This document shows, piece by piece, positions 38,801-50,444 of a DNA stretch of 64,000 nt. The position numbers were made by a program, and so were the translations under genes. The stretch's first letter is position 1; each line of letters opens with the position of its first letter. The stretch lies in NCBI GenBank assembly GCA_022419385.1, contig JAJUBI010000007.1, positions 3,753,768-3,817,767 of the forward strand. Reading direction: 5' to 3'. A model generated the notes under the pieces. The model saw only the letters and a program-made list of their open reading frames with translations. It was not told the origin of the DNA and did not search any database. This DNA is from Paraconiothyrium sp. Pb-2020 (Eukaryota; Ascomycota; Dothideomycetes; Pleosporales; Didymosphaeriaceae).

Positions 38801-41800
38801 GTATAACCTTATATTTAAATAATCTATAATATAATCTAAACGCTGTCTTCTATTCTTTACCTCTCTTTATTCTAATAAGGTAGTATCTATCTTATAGGTC
38901 TATTATTATAAAGACCTTAGCTCTTAAGAGTTAGTCTCTAAGCTCTAAGATATTTGGTAATAGGTATTAATTTTTAATTATTATGTTGTTAAGTCTTTAG
39001 TAATTAATATATAGTTATAGTAATTTATCCTTCTTTATAATAAATATAAAGGGGCTTACTATAGATAACTTTAATAGTTATATATATCTCTTTATAAGGT
39101 TTGTCTTAATAAATTCCTTTTCTTATTATAGCTCTTTTCCTAATTTACTATATAGTAGTCTAAAGGGTAGCGTCTTTTCTTCTTCTAGGTCTATTGTAAG
39201 ATCCTAGGGTTAATATTCTAGTAGGTTTACCTTACTAATCTTCTCTATAAATATGTGTGTCTATACTTTATATTCTTTTAGTATTTTAAGGGGTATACTA
39301 TCGTCCTCCTTTTTATACTTTATAACCTAGTAGTTCCTACTAGCATCTACTAAGGGTATTTTCTATTTTTTAACTTTCTGTTGTAGTATTATGTTGTTAA
39401 TAACTCCCTTATTTACTATTAAACTCTGTTAGTGTATAGGCTTTGCTTGTAATATATATTTATAGCAATTAAAGGATAGTTTCTTTAAACCCTAGTTAAT
39501 ATATAGGTTATATATCCTTAACTAAGGTAATTTTAGAATAATCTTATATACTAAGTCTTTTAATATATTTAGGCTAATTTGTTTCTTGTGTCTTTAGATA
39601 TTTAGAATTGTTCTAACCTCTTTTATAATCTAAGGCGTCTTGGGCATTAGAGTTCTATTTATAATATAGAGTATATAGGGTTCTTCTTTATCTAGTATAA
39701 TAAGTTCTACTTTTCTTACTATTTAGTATAACACAAAGTTTCTCTCTACTCTAGAATCTATAAGAGCTTTTATCTATAATTCTTTAAGCTAAACTAGTAG
39801 CTTAATTAATACTATACTTTTAAGGGCATTTAGTTCTTTAAAGGCGTTTTCTCGTCTAAGCACTAGTCTAAAAAAGGCTTCTAGTTGTAATTCTTAGGTA
39901 TTATATATTCTATTTTTAATTTTCTCTAATATTACCTTAGTTGTATTTAGGTAGTACTTTTCTTCTTCTAGCAGCTAGTATAGCTTTCTTCCCACTAGTT
40001 CTTCTCTGCCTTAGAAGCTTTATTATTAACTGTTATATCTAATTCTTTATATATATTAATAATTGTACGTAGAATATTAGAATTTCTACTAAACCTATAA
40101 ACGCACTTATTGTTGTAATAACTTATATAATTTATATTTAGGTAGGTCTCCTATTCTTCTTATATATATAAGCTATTATATAATATAGTAAGTACTGCGT
40201 TTTAAGCATTATTTATATTAGGAAAATATAGTTATTCGTGTTTATCCTATAGATACTTATCGCATTTATTAATTAGGCAGTTATACTATTTCTAGTAGTA
40301 TTATTACTTATACTATAGTTACTTACCTTTATATAATTCTTTAGCTTAGTAATAAATTGGGCACTAGTTGTATTTATATATTACCTATTAGATATTTAAG
40401 TAATATAGGTATTAATGGTCTAGGTAGTACTATAGTAAGTATTTGGGGTTCTTGTTTTAGAAGTTTATATTAGGGTTCTGGCAAGTGTATTAGTAGTCCG
40501 CCCATTCTCTATTGTCTAGTGTAACAATTTCTATTCAGTATTAGTTATAATATTTTAGTAGTATAGAGAATAAAGGTGTAATTATTATAGATAGAAGTAT
40601 TGCTTCCCTATCTCTTAGTTAGATTTATAGTTTATCTAAATAGTTCTATATATCTAATTAGTCTATAAAGGTTATTTCCTTGCCTTTTACTTATAGGTAA
40701 GGTGTTAGAGACTATTAGATTAGTTTAATATTCTTATCTTAGTTTTCCTCTGCGTCCTTATATAGTTGTAAATTCTAAGAATCTTCTAATTCTAATCTAT
40801 TAAGCTTTAACTTACTAATAGTGTCTATAACTATCTATTCTTTGTTCTCCTTATTCTGTAGAATAGATAGTATATTTAACTATCTAATAACCTTATTCTT
40901 AGATCTACAGTTTCTAGTAATATAGCCTAGTTTACTATATATAAAATATATGCGTATCTTAGTTCCCTAGTAGGTTCTATCTAAGATACGCTAGATAGAC
41001 TTTTAAGGGCCTAATTTCTTTTCTTTTCCTTTACTTAAGTAATTAAACTAAACACCTTCTATTAGCTAGTAGCTATAAGAATCTTATAATTGGCATTGTA
41101 GTCCCTTTAGTAGTGCCCTATAGACTATAGGCGGCTGTCGTCTAAAGCTAATATTTTGTAAGTTTTATTAAAATTCTTATTATAGGGTAAACTATTCTCT
41201 ATTAATCCTAATTAATTTGTTATATAGTTTATTAAAATTTCTAATAACTTCTTTACTATATAGAAGCTCCTTATATATAGATCTCTTAAGTTCTTACTTA
41301 TATATAATTATTAGAAATTTATTATTCTAGTTAAGCTGCACAGTGTACTTCCTAAATTCTACTATATATTTAGCTATAAATTATTTCTATATAATAGTTT
41401 GGATTTTGCGTACTGCAATATCTACCTTATTAGTAATTCTAAATATCTACTTAAGATACTTCTTAAAATTAGTGTAGTCTTTAATAATATTAACTGTATT
41501 AGTATAATTATTAATATATTCTTCGTCTTCGTTTTTGTAGTCTATTTTAAGATACTTAGTAATATAGGGTTAAATCTATTCTCTGGCATCTCCTTATATA
41601 TACGTGGCTGTAAAGATAACTTTCTTCTGGCTAGTAAGTTCTTTACCTAGTTTATAGAAGTATAAGTCTAATTAGAGAATCTAGATATTAGTATAGTTAT
41701 AATTACTATAGTATAAGTTAGATTTATATACTTTGCTCTTAGAGTTGCCTATAGGAGTAATAGTAATAGTGTCTAAAGCTGTAGAAGAGGTAGAAGTTCT

Positions 41801-41826
41801 TATTATTATAGTAAGGGTGTTTAAGA

Positions 41827-42241
41827 TATTAAACTTCTAAAGAGTAGCTAATTCTAGAAGGGTTAAGGTTAGTTCTTAGGCAGAACAACTAAGAGGGGAA
41901 AGAGAAGTCTTATTAATATAGAAGTATCTTATAAAGTGTAATAAGTTAATAAGGGAGCCTAAGTAAATCTAAATAATAGATTAATAAATAGGTTAAATAT
42001 AAGTATAGAGAGCCCATCCTTATATTCCTATATACTTGGTATAATTAGCTTTCTAATTATACTAATTAAGGTAATTAACACTTACTTAGTAATTAATATA
42101 CAGTCTACTTAGTGTACTTAGTATACTAAGGCCACTAATTACTCTAATTAAGTTACATAACTAACAGACCGTGCCGTATTATATTAAAGGAAAATAATTA
42201 TATATATAGATCCTAGTAACTGTCCGTCCCGGATCCTAATA
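41827..42241 (-). repeat. 5' LTR of C2
   Basis: 415 bp, ending ggatcctaata before the TSD gttat. This copy keeps more CpG and CpA (for example gtccgtcccggatcc) than the left LTR. Confidence 0.9.
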
Positions 42242-45200
42242 GTTATATCTAGAAATAATACTATTACCTATTAAAATTAAGGGATTTAAAAGCTAATATA
42301 GCTTTACTATAATAGACTTAGAAAGCTTAGAAGCTATTATAGAATATAATTAGCTAATTATGCATAACCCTAATATAGATTAGGTAAAATAAATAATATA
42401 GAGCTAAGAAGTAATACTAAAAGTTGCTAGAGCCTAATAACTATAATAGGTAAAACCTAGGACCCTAGATGCTCTAAATAAGTAGGTTAAATAAAAGACT
42501 AAAGAAATTTTAGCTATAAAAATAGCTAAGATTCTAAAAGAGAATCTAAAATAGATTAGAATTATCTAGATATAACGCTTAGATTTATAAGAAGAATTAA
42601 AGAAGGCAGCTATTTTACTAGAATATAAAGAGTATATAGAGCTCTTTAAAGAAATTAAGGGAGAAAAACTCCCTAACTACTAAAAATAGAATTATAAAGT
42701 TCCCCTAGAGAAAGGTATAAAACTATAACTAAAATAGCTAAGACTAATATTAGTAGACTAGAAATAGAAACTAAAAGAATACTTAAGAAAGAACCTAGTA
42801 AGAGGTTATATCTAAAATAGCTAGAGCCCTACAGCGTTCCCTATTCTATAGGTACCTAAGAAGAATAGTAAGCTGTAACTCTATATAAATTATAGATAGC
42901 TTAATAATACTATAATTAAGAACTAGTACTCTTTACTATTAATTATAGAGCTTATAAATAGACTCTATAGAACTAAGTAGTTTATAAAATTTAATATATA
43001 TAATAGGTATTACTGCATACAAATAGCAAAAGGATATAAATAGAAGACTATATTTAGAACCTAGTTTAGTCTTTATAAATATATAGTTATACCTTTTGGC
43101 TTAATTAATGCGCCTATAATATTCTAGGCAGTTATTAATAAAGCCTTATATAAGTATTTAGATATATTCTATATAGTATACCTTAATAATATACTTATCT
43201 ATTCCAGCAGGACACTAGAGAAGTATATAAAATATATAAAGAAGGTACTTAAGAAGCTAAAGAAGTATAAGTTACTTTTATATTTAAATAAATATAAGTT
43301 TTATATTATAAAAATAGAGTACCTAGAATTTATTATTTTAAGGAAAGAAGTGTCTATAGATCTAAAAAAGATAGCTACTATATAGAAATAGCTAGTTTCT
43401 AAATTAGTAAAGAATATTTAGTTCTTTCTAGGGTTTACTAACTTCTATTAGAAGTTTATTAAAAACTATTTTAAAATAACGGCACTATTAATAGATCTTA
43501 TAAAGAAAAAGAATAATAAGGTTATCTAGCTAATTATTAGAAGACTACTAGAGGTGTTTAAAAGGTTAAAGAAGATATTTTTTATAGTACCTTTACTCTA
43601 GATGTTTAATTCTAAGAAACCTATAAGGGTAGAAATAGATATATTAGATTATATACTAGAAGTAATTCTCTTATAATAAGATAAAGATAGAAAATAAAGA
43701 CTAGTATTCTACTATTTCTAAAAGTTCTTAGGAGTAGAACTTAACTATAATATTTATAATAAGAAACTACTAGCAGTAGTAGATACCTTTAAATAGTAGA
43801 AAGTATAACTTATAGGAGTACACTATAAAATAGAGGTATAGATAGACTACTAGAACCTTACTAGCTTTATAATAACTAAGAAGCTTAACTAAAGACAAGT
43901 ATAATAGGCGAAATTTCTAGTAAACTTTAACTTTATAATTTACTATTAACTAGGAACCCTTAACAGCGCAGCCGACGCCTTAAGTAAAAAATTAGACCTA
44001 ATAAAAAATAAGGCTAACCTCTATAATACTATATTATAAATGCGCAAAGATAGAATATTAGAATATAACTAACTAAAGATTAAAGTTTAAGCAGCCTTAT
44101 TCTAATATATAGAATTTAAGGTGTATAACTTCTAAGACTACTTATAACTCTCTAATAAATAAAGAGAGGAGTATAATCTGTTCTAAAATAGTTTTAATAA
44201 AATCTAGAGAGATTACAGATAAAGAATACTAGTAAAAGACTAATATATACTTATTTTAATTAGAAAGCTATATAAGTTAAGGGAGTAGAGATACTTAGAT
44301 ATTAAAGAAATAATATATTATATTATAAATAAATATACTATTCTAAAACTTAAATAACTAGTTACTAAGAAAATAAGTAACTACTTAGTATATTTATAAA
44401 ATAAGCCTGAGATATAAGCCTTATAACTTCTACAACTACTATAGCTAAAAGGCTATAGCAAAGTATAATAATAGACTTTATAGTAAAACTTCTAAATTAC
44501 TATAGCTAGAAACTAGATAAATATACAACACTATTATAGTAATAGTAGATTAACTTACTAAGTAGTAAAGTTTAAGCCTATAAAAGATTTATAATAGTAG
44601 AAGACCTTACTTATAAAGTTAATAATATACTATTTATAGAATATAGTCTACCTAAAAATTTATTATAGATTAATAAACTCTTTATATCTAAATATTAGAA
44701 TACGTTTATAGCATAGGTATAAATAGAAGCTATTAATAAGCTTTTACCTATAAATAATAGATAAATAGAATGTATAAATTAGACACTAGAATAGTATCTA
44801 TAATTCTATATTAATAAATAATAAGATAATTAGGTTAAACTCTTACCTAATAGTGCAATTAGCGTATATAATACTAGTTAGGTATAATAGGGTACTCCCT
44901 ATACTATATAAACTATAGATATAAGCTATACTTATTAAAATTAAAGAATATAGAAAGTATTTCTATAGAAGTATAAATAAAGCTTAAAGAATAAGAGATC
45001 TATACCTTATATTATAAAAGAATTACTTATAAGGCCCTCTTAGCATCTAAAAATGAAACAAATAAAGAATTAAGGGACTAACCTTTAAAGAGGGGATAAA
45101 GTTTTTCCTATTCTAGAAAAACCTTAAATAAAATAACTAAGTAAAAAACTAGATTACTATAGGTAGGCCCTTTAAATATAAGAGACTAAAGAACTAGTTA

Positions 45201-46109
45201 TAAATAAATTACTTCTACCTATAGGTACTAAAGTATATACTACCTTTTATAAAAACCTTCTAGAACTAGTACTACTAGACACTTTAATTAAGACTTAGCT
45301 AGAGCTAGAAGATAATAAGTAAAGTTAAAAAATTAAGAACCTATAAATAGTTAAGGTTAGTAAAAATACCTAGTTAAATAGAAAGGATGGCTAGAGCAGT
45401 ATAATACTTAAAACTAAAAGAAAACCTTATAAACTATAAGAAGGTACTAGAGAACTTTTAAGCTATATCTAAAAAGGTTAATTCTAAAGAGTAACACTCT
45501 AGAAAGGTTACTCTAATTTAGGTAAAAGGTAGAAAGATTAAAAAAAGAAGTATTAGCCTATAACTAGCCTAGTTAGTTAAAGGTAAAGATAGTAATAGAA
45601 TAGATAAAATATTAGTAACTTTACTCTTTAAGGCCTCCTTCTCTAAGTTCTCTATTATATTAGCTATAAATATTATATACTATAAAGAATTACTTCTCTT
45701 TCTCTACTTAAGTAATTTTAATAAAGGTAAGTAACCTTAGCTTCTATAGAAAAAAGTAAGCTACTTTAGTACTTTTTAGACTAAATATACTTCTACTCTT
45801 TCTTAGAAACCTAGAGGCTATACTCTATATAAACTATAATAATATAGTACACTCCCTAGTTATAGTATTTATAAAATACTTAGAATTTTCTTTTTATATA
45901 ATAGTTATACTTTATTTATATCTCTAGGCTACAACGTACCTTATTAGTATAAGTATAATAATAGTTAGTTAAGAATTATTTTAGTACCTTAGGTATAGTT
46001 AGGGAGGTAAGGAAAAGAAAAAGAATATAATAAAATAAAAGTTCTATCTTTAAGAAAAACTACGCTGCTAGGGTTATAAGATAATACTAAGGTCTTAGGA
46101 TAATAACTT

Positions 46110-46120
46110 AAAGAAGGGGA
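46110..46120 (+). other. Polypurine tract of A2
   Basis: aaagaagggga three bases upstream of the 3' LTR, which begins at 46,124. Confidence 0.7.
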
Positions 46121-46123
46121 TAA

Positions 46124-46611
46124 TATTATAATTATAATAGATTAAAACCTAGTAAAGGGGAATAATTATATATAGGATATTAGCAACCTTTATTACTAAC
46201 TAGAGAATAAACACTAGTTAGTAGGGCTAATTAGCTAAGGTATTATATAACTAGAATCCTACTAAGGAGTAAATTCTAGAAGTAAGCTAGCTTAGTAGAA
46301 TTACTTAAAATACTCTACTAAGAGATATAATTCTCTAGAGTATAGTAAAGTAAGGAATTATAAGAATAATAAAGAATAGTATATAGTCTAGAGAACTTTA
46401 GCATCTTTTATATTCTTTATAGTTAATTCTTTTATAGTTAAAATTAAAGTATATCTTCTATATAAGATCTATTAGTCTTTCTATATAATTATTACCTTAC
46501 TTTATATAGTAAGGTTAAGATATTCTTATACCTTTTATTACCTATCTGCTCTTATCTACTAAATACCTATAAGACCGGCCTAGGTTAGGTATATAGAACC
46601 CCCTTATAACA
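46124..46611 (+). repeat. 3' LTR of A2
   Basis: 488 bp from tattataattataatag to cttataaca, followed by the TSD gatgg. It pairs with 32,592-33,086. Confidence 0.9.
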
Positions 46612-47371
46612 GATGGCTAGAGCAGTATAATACTTAGAAACTAAAAAAAAACTTTATAAACTATAAAAAGGTACTAGAGAACTTTTAAGCTATAGTTTAG
46701 AAAAATTAATTCTAAAAAAGTAATACTCTAGAAAGGTTACTCTAAGGTTTAGGTAAAAGGTAGAAAGATTAAAAAAAAAAGTATTAGTCTATAACTAGCC
46801 TAGATTAGTTAAAGGTAAAGATAGTAATAGAATAGATAAAATATTAGTAATTTTATTTTTTAAGGCCTCCTTCTCTAAGTTCTCTATTATATTAGCTATA
46901 TAAGTATTATATACTATAAAGAATTGCTTCTTTTTCTCTACTTAAGTAATTTTAAAATAGAGGTAAGCAACCTTAGCTTCTATAAAAAGAAGAGTAAGCT
47001 ACTTTTAGTACTTTTTAGACTAAATATACTTCTACTCTTTTTTAGAAATTTAGAGGCTATACTCTATATAAACTATAATATATATAGTATACTCTCTAGT
47101 TATAGTATTTATAAAATACTTAGAAATTTTCTTCTTTATATAATAGTTATATTTTATTTATATCTCTAGGCTATGTAAATATACCTTATTAGTATAAGTA
47201 TAATAATAGTTAGTTAAGGATTGTTTTAGTACCTTAGGTATAGTTAGGAAGGTAAGAAAAAGAAAAAAAATATAATAAAATAGAAGTTCTACCTTTAAGA
47301 AGAAACTATACTACTAAAGGTTATAAAATAATACTAAGGTCTTAGAATAATAACTCTAAAGGGGGGGATAA
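46612..47371 (+). mobile_element. 3' end of the older family A copy (chromodomain tail and 3' region)
   Basis: Continues the chromodomain interrupted at 32,591. It is a second copy of the A2 segment at about 45,385-46,123 (both start gatggctagagcagtataat). A degraded purine tract with seven Gs (47,361-47,367) precedes its LTR. Confidence 0.85.
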
Positions 47372-47867
47372 TATTATAATTATAATAAATTAAGATCTAG
47401 TAAAGGGGAATAATTATATATAGAATATTAGTAATATCTTTATTACTAACTAAAGAATAGATACTAGTTAATAAGGCTAATTAACTAAGGTATTATATAA
47501 CTAGAATTCTACTAAGAAAATAGAATTCTAGAAGTAAGCTAGCTTAGTAGAATTACTTAAAATACTTCTACTAAGGGGATATAATTCTCTAGAGTATAGT
47601 AAAGTAAGAAATTATAAAAATAATAAAGAATAGTATATAGTCTAGAGAAACTTTAGTATCTTTTATATTCTTTATAGTTAATTCTTCTATAGTTAAAATT
47701 AAAGTATATTTTCTATATAAGATCTATTAGTCTTCTTATATAATTATTACCTTACCTTCTATAGTAAGGTTAAAATATTTTTATACCTCTTATTATCTAT
47801 CTACTCTTAATTACTAAATACCTATAAGGCCGGCCTAGGTTAGGTACGTAGAACCCCCCTTATAATA
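47372..47867 (+). repeat. 3' LTR of the older family A copy
   Basis: A 496-bp copy from tattataattataataaa to ccccccttataata. The 5' LTR of this older copy is not in the window. Confidence 0.88.
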
Positions 47868-49021
47868 AAATCTTACTCTAGAAGAGTAGAATAGTAATAA
47901 GAGCTAGTATTACTACTTATATAAACTATAGAAGAAGTATTTTAGAGGCTTCTTTTATAGAATATATAAGAGAAATATATTTAATAATATACCTAAGAAA
48001 TAGAAATTATTCTACTAGAAGCTATAGGACTATAGTAGCTTTTAATTTTAGTTAGAAAACTATAAAGATATAAGTATTATATAGCCTATCTACCTAATAG
48101 TAACTTATATTATTAGATACTTATTAACTTAAAAGTAAACTAAAAAGCCTATAACTTCTAGGCCTAAAATATTTATAACTATATTAGTAATACTTATAAA
48201 TATAATATTCTTACTCTACTTAAAATACTATACTACTTTAGTATTAAAAGACCCTACCTTAAGAATAACTACTATAAGTAGTTTAACTAACTAAATATAG
48301 ATATAATTAATATTAAAGATAATCTAATTATAGAGTTTATAGAGATAGGGATTAAGCTTAAAAATAGAGATTACTATAAGTTTAATATTATTACTATTAT
48401 AACTAGCTTTAATATTACTATAGATAGAATAATAAATATAGGATTAGTCTCTATCTAGAATACTATACTATAAGAGGAGTAGTAAAAGATTACTAATATA
48501 TATTTAGGTATAATAGTTTTAGGCTATTTAAATATACTTTACCTATATAGACCTTATAGGCCTATACTTCTATCTAATAGGCCCTTTATAGTTAAAGTCT
48601 AGAGTTGCTAGATCTATAATATTATTAGAAAGGTAAATAGAGAGAACTTAAAGTATATTAATCTAACTTAGAAAGTGTCTTAGAAGTAGAAGAAATAAAT
48701 TAATATAATTAGTAATATAACTCTCTTTTTAACTACTAGAAGTATATATATAGGTAGTAGTATACTAGGTAAGGTATTTAAGTAGGTTAATTATACTAGT
48801 AGGATTCTTTAATATACTATTAAGGTAGGTGAAATCTAAGCCTATAGAAATTAGGAAATCTTACTAATTAAATAGATTTGTAATGCACTAAATAGATAGA
48901 AAGGGTTTAAATATATTAGAGTATAGAATAAGTCTATAAACTAGCATTCCTAGTTAAATTAGAGATTCTTTAACCTCTAAATTAATTTCTGCCTTTACTT
49001 GAGATAGGGTATATTCTTGGC
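47868..49021. repeat. Unclassified RIP-mutated sequence at the right island edge
   Basis: AT-rich and full of stops in all frames. I see no gag, pol, transposase or LTR motif that I can name. From about 48,840 towards 49,020 the density of TpG and CpA rises. Confidence 0.5.
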
Positions 49022-49426
49022 TATAACTGTTCCTGTGGGTTTTTCAAAGCATGCTCGCATTAGTCCAGCCTATACTTTAGTAATTGTGAGTTTGCTTTCT
49101 CCAAGTGACGAAGCAAGTCGACGGCCCGCATCACTATAGCACGCCATATAATCGGATAATTCCATGTCCGCTACGGATTTCAGGTCATCGAGTCTTTCGT
49201 CATGGTGTAGAGCTTGAAATAGTAGCAATTGTGCTAGTACCTGGAAGAGTAGTGCAAAAAAAGCCCGGAGATCGACAGGTAAGCCGTCCCGTGCTTCTTT
49301 CAGTTGATTGTATGACAGACTGTTCCATAGGGACAACAGGTCGGTAAACGTAGCTTCGTCGACGATACTGTTGTGCCACGCCACGTTCCTGAAAAATGAT
49401 TGCACCAATGATGCTTGCGTACTGAC
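49022..49426 (-). pseudogene. Truncated fungal zinc-cluster-type transcription factor (middle homology region fragment)
   Basis: The minus-strand frame reads FFRNVAWHNSIVDEATF, then LRAFFALLFQVLAQLLLF, a DERLDDLKSVADMELSDY stretch, and AGRRLASSLGESKLTITKV. From memory this resembles the regulatory middle region of ascomycete C6 transcription factors; no DNA-binding Zn2Cys6 motif is in the window. A TAG at 49,070-49,072 follows KV, and the same frame then continues AGLMRACFEKPTGTVI before the AT-rich DNA begins. So the stop is internal and the gene is cut off by the repeat island near 49,022. The 5' part upstream of 49,426 is not recognisable. Likely dead. Confidence 0.75.
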
Positions 49427-49847
49427 TCACGAAAAGACCATGACGGAAAAGGGTCCGATGTGGGAGGCTGGCGGACTGCCCCAGGCCATGCATAACACAT
49501 GGCTTTCCGTTTTTATTGTCCGCATAGCCAGGTACCTTGAACTCATGTCCAATTATTTTAGAAGAACCTAGTTGACGTATCTGAGTGGATCTGCGAGATA
49601 CTCTTAGTCGGTTGGTCCTTAAGCTCGGATATATAAGTGGTAGAGCGTACATAGCTTTTATCTATTTCGCGGAGACATGCATGCTGTACTTCCCAGCTTA
49701 TAAGATCCCTAAAAGAAAGCGATATACACTCTTGCCGCGTTTAATGTAATATGTACATAGCTAGTAACGATTGCACTGCAACGTTAGCTTCTCACTCTTT
49801 GCTACAACCCAAGCACTCTTACTTTCTATCCTCGTCTATGACATTCT

Positions 49848-50444
49848 TTGCATGAGATCGTGCGTCCAGCTTTCTATCCTGAGGTCGTCTCGTTCCTTAA
49901 AGATACCTCGCGCGCAACGCGTGTTCTTATATTCGATCATACCATCCGCACCGAAGGGATCGCCAAAAAGGTACTCACCGATGAGAAGAACACCACTCAG
50001 CGCTCCCCCGTAATCATCGTTCACTGCGATTACACCGCCGAATCCGGGCCCCTGCGTGTCCACCAGCTCCTACCCGACGAAGCTGACAATCTCCTCTCAC
50101 GCCGTGTTCCTTTCATCAATGTATGGAAGCCTGTCAATCGTATCGTTGAAGAGCGGCCACTCTATGATCGATGTCCAGTCCTGCAAAGATGAGGACTTCT
50201 TCAAGCTGCACCTTTGTTATTGTGATCGCAATGGAGGGAGTTACGTCCTGCAACACTCGCCCAGGCACAAGTGGTGGTACTTCCCAAAGATGACCACCGA
50301 ACAGGTGATATTGTTGAAAACTTGAGATTCAGCGGACGATGGTAGGGCAAGGTTTGTGGGACATTCGGCGTTTGTGGATCCGCATAGCCCGGAGGATCAC
50401 CGCCGAGGGAGAGTATCGAGATTAAGAAGATATGCTTCTTTTGA
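49848..50444 (+). pseudogene. CmcJ-like (AsaB/GA4-desaturase-type) oxidoreductase pseudogene
   Basis: Three plus-strand frames together give the C-terminal two thirds of a fungal CmcJ-like protein, a family encoded near secondary-metabolite genes and of little-studied chemistry. Frame 1 (to about 50,162) contains EIVRPAFYPEV, RVLIFDHTIR, IVHCDYTAESG (usually VHVDQT), LLPDEAD and INVWKPVN. Frame 2 contains MIDVQSCKDEDF, CDRNGGSYVL, HKWWYFPKMTTEQVILLK and, after a TGA at 50,323-50,325, RARFVGHSAFVDPHSPED. Frame 3 ends PPRESIEIKKICFF at 50,444. Lesions are a shift at about 50,160-50,164, the TGA, and a shift at about 50,392-50,402. No N-terminal portion is visible upstream of 49,848. Confidence 0.8.

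Larger units (their letters stand above)
35442..42241 (-). mobile_element. Element C2: complete Ty3/Gypsy chromodomain retrotransposon with a different U3 (TSD gttat)
   Basis: A 6,800-bp minus-strand element with 415-bp LTRs (35,442-35,856 and 41,827-42,241), flanked by gttat at 35,437-35,441 and 42,242-42,246. Its body is collinear with C1 read in reverse; the reverse transcriptase YIDN motif lies near 38,700-38,725 and the integrase GHPGIKK near 37,735-37,760. The complement of a polypurine tract (cctcttccctttc) follows the left LTR. It lies in the protease/RT region of A2. The plus strand keeps many TpG but few CpA, so damage is strand-biased. The LTR 3' half matches C1, while the U3 half does not. 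Confidence 0.92.
32592..46611 (+). mobile_element. Element A2: complete Ty3/Gypsy chromodomain retrotransposon split by C2 (TSD gatgg)
   Basis: LTRs at 32,592-33,086 and 46,124-46,611 start tgttacaatt (tattataatt) and end cttataaca, flanked by gatgg at 32,587-32,591 and 46,612-46,616. Without the 6.8-kb C2 insertion and its TSD the element is about 7.2 kb. Plus-strand content: gag about 33,200-33,900; CCHC remnant about 34,020-34,075 (GHFKKECLKK); protease about 35,150-35,441, continued after C2; reverse transcriptase about 42,590-43,560 (YLNN at 43,178-43,189); RNase H to about 44,000; integrase about 44,200-44,950; chromodomain about 45,330-45,470 (KYLVK, EQYNT). A polypurine tract lies at 46,110-46,120. 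Stops throughout. Confidence 0.92.
9045..49025. repeat. AT-rich RIP island (nested LTR retrotransposon graveyard)
   Basis: Composition changes abruptly at both edges to sequence dominated by A and T with TpA everywhere and very few CpA or TpG dinucleotides. Stops TAA/TAG stand at positions where reverse transcriptase, integrase and gag motifs require Gln or Trp. RIP in Pezizomycotina converts CpA to TpA in duplicated DNA, and that is the pattern seen. Open frames of 60-112 codons inside the island are chance frames, not genes. Confidence 0.95.

Noticed and set aside
23039..47169. Open frames of 60-85 codons inside the AT-rich island (23,039; 37,124; 41,399; 46,924)
   Set aside because: They are chance frames within RIPed retrotransposon copies. 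The first two are the same antisense frame in the integrase region of C1 and C2.
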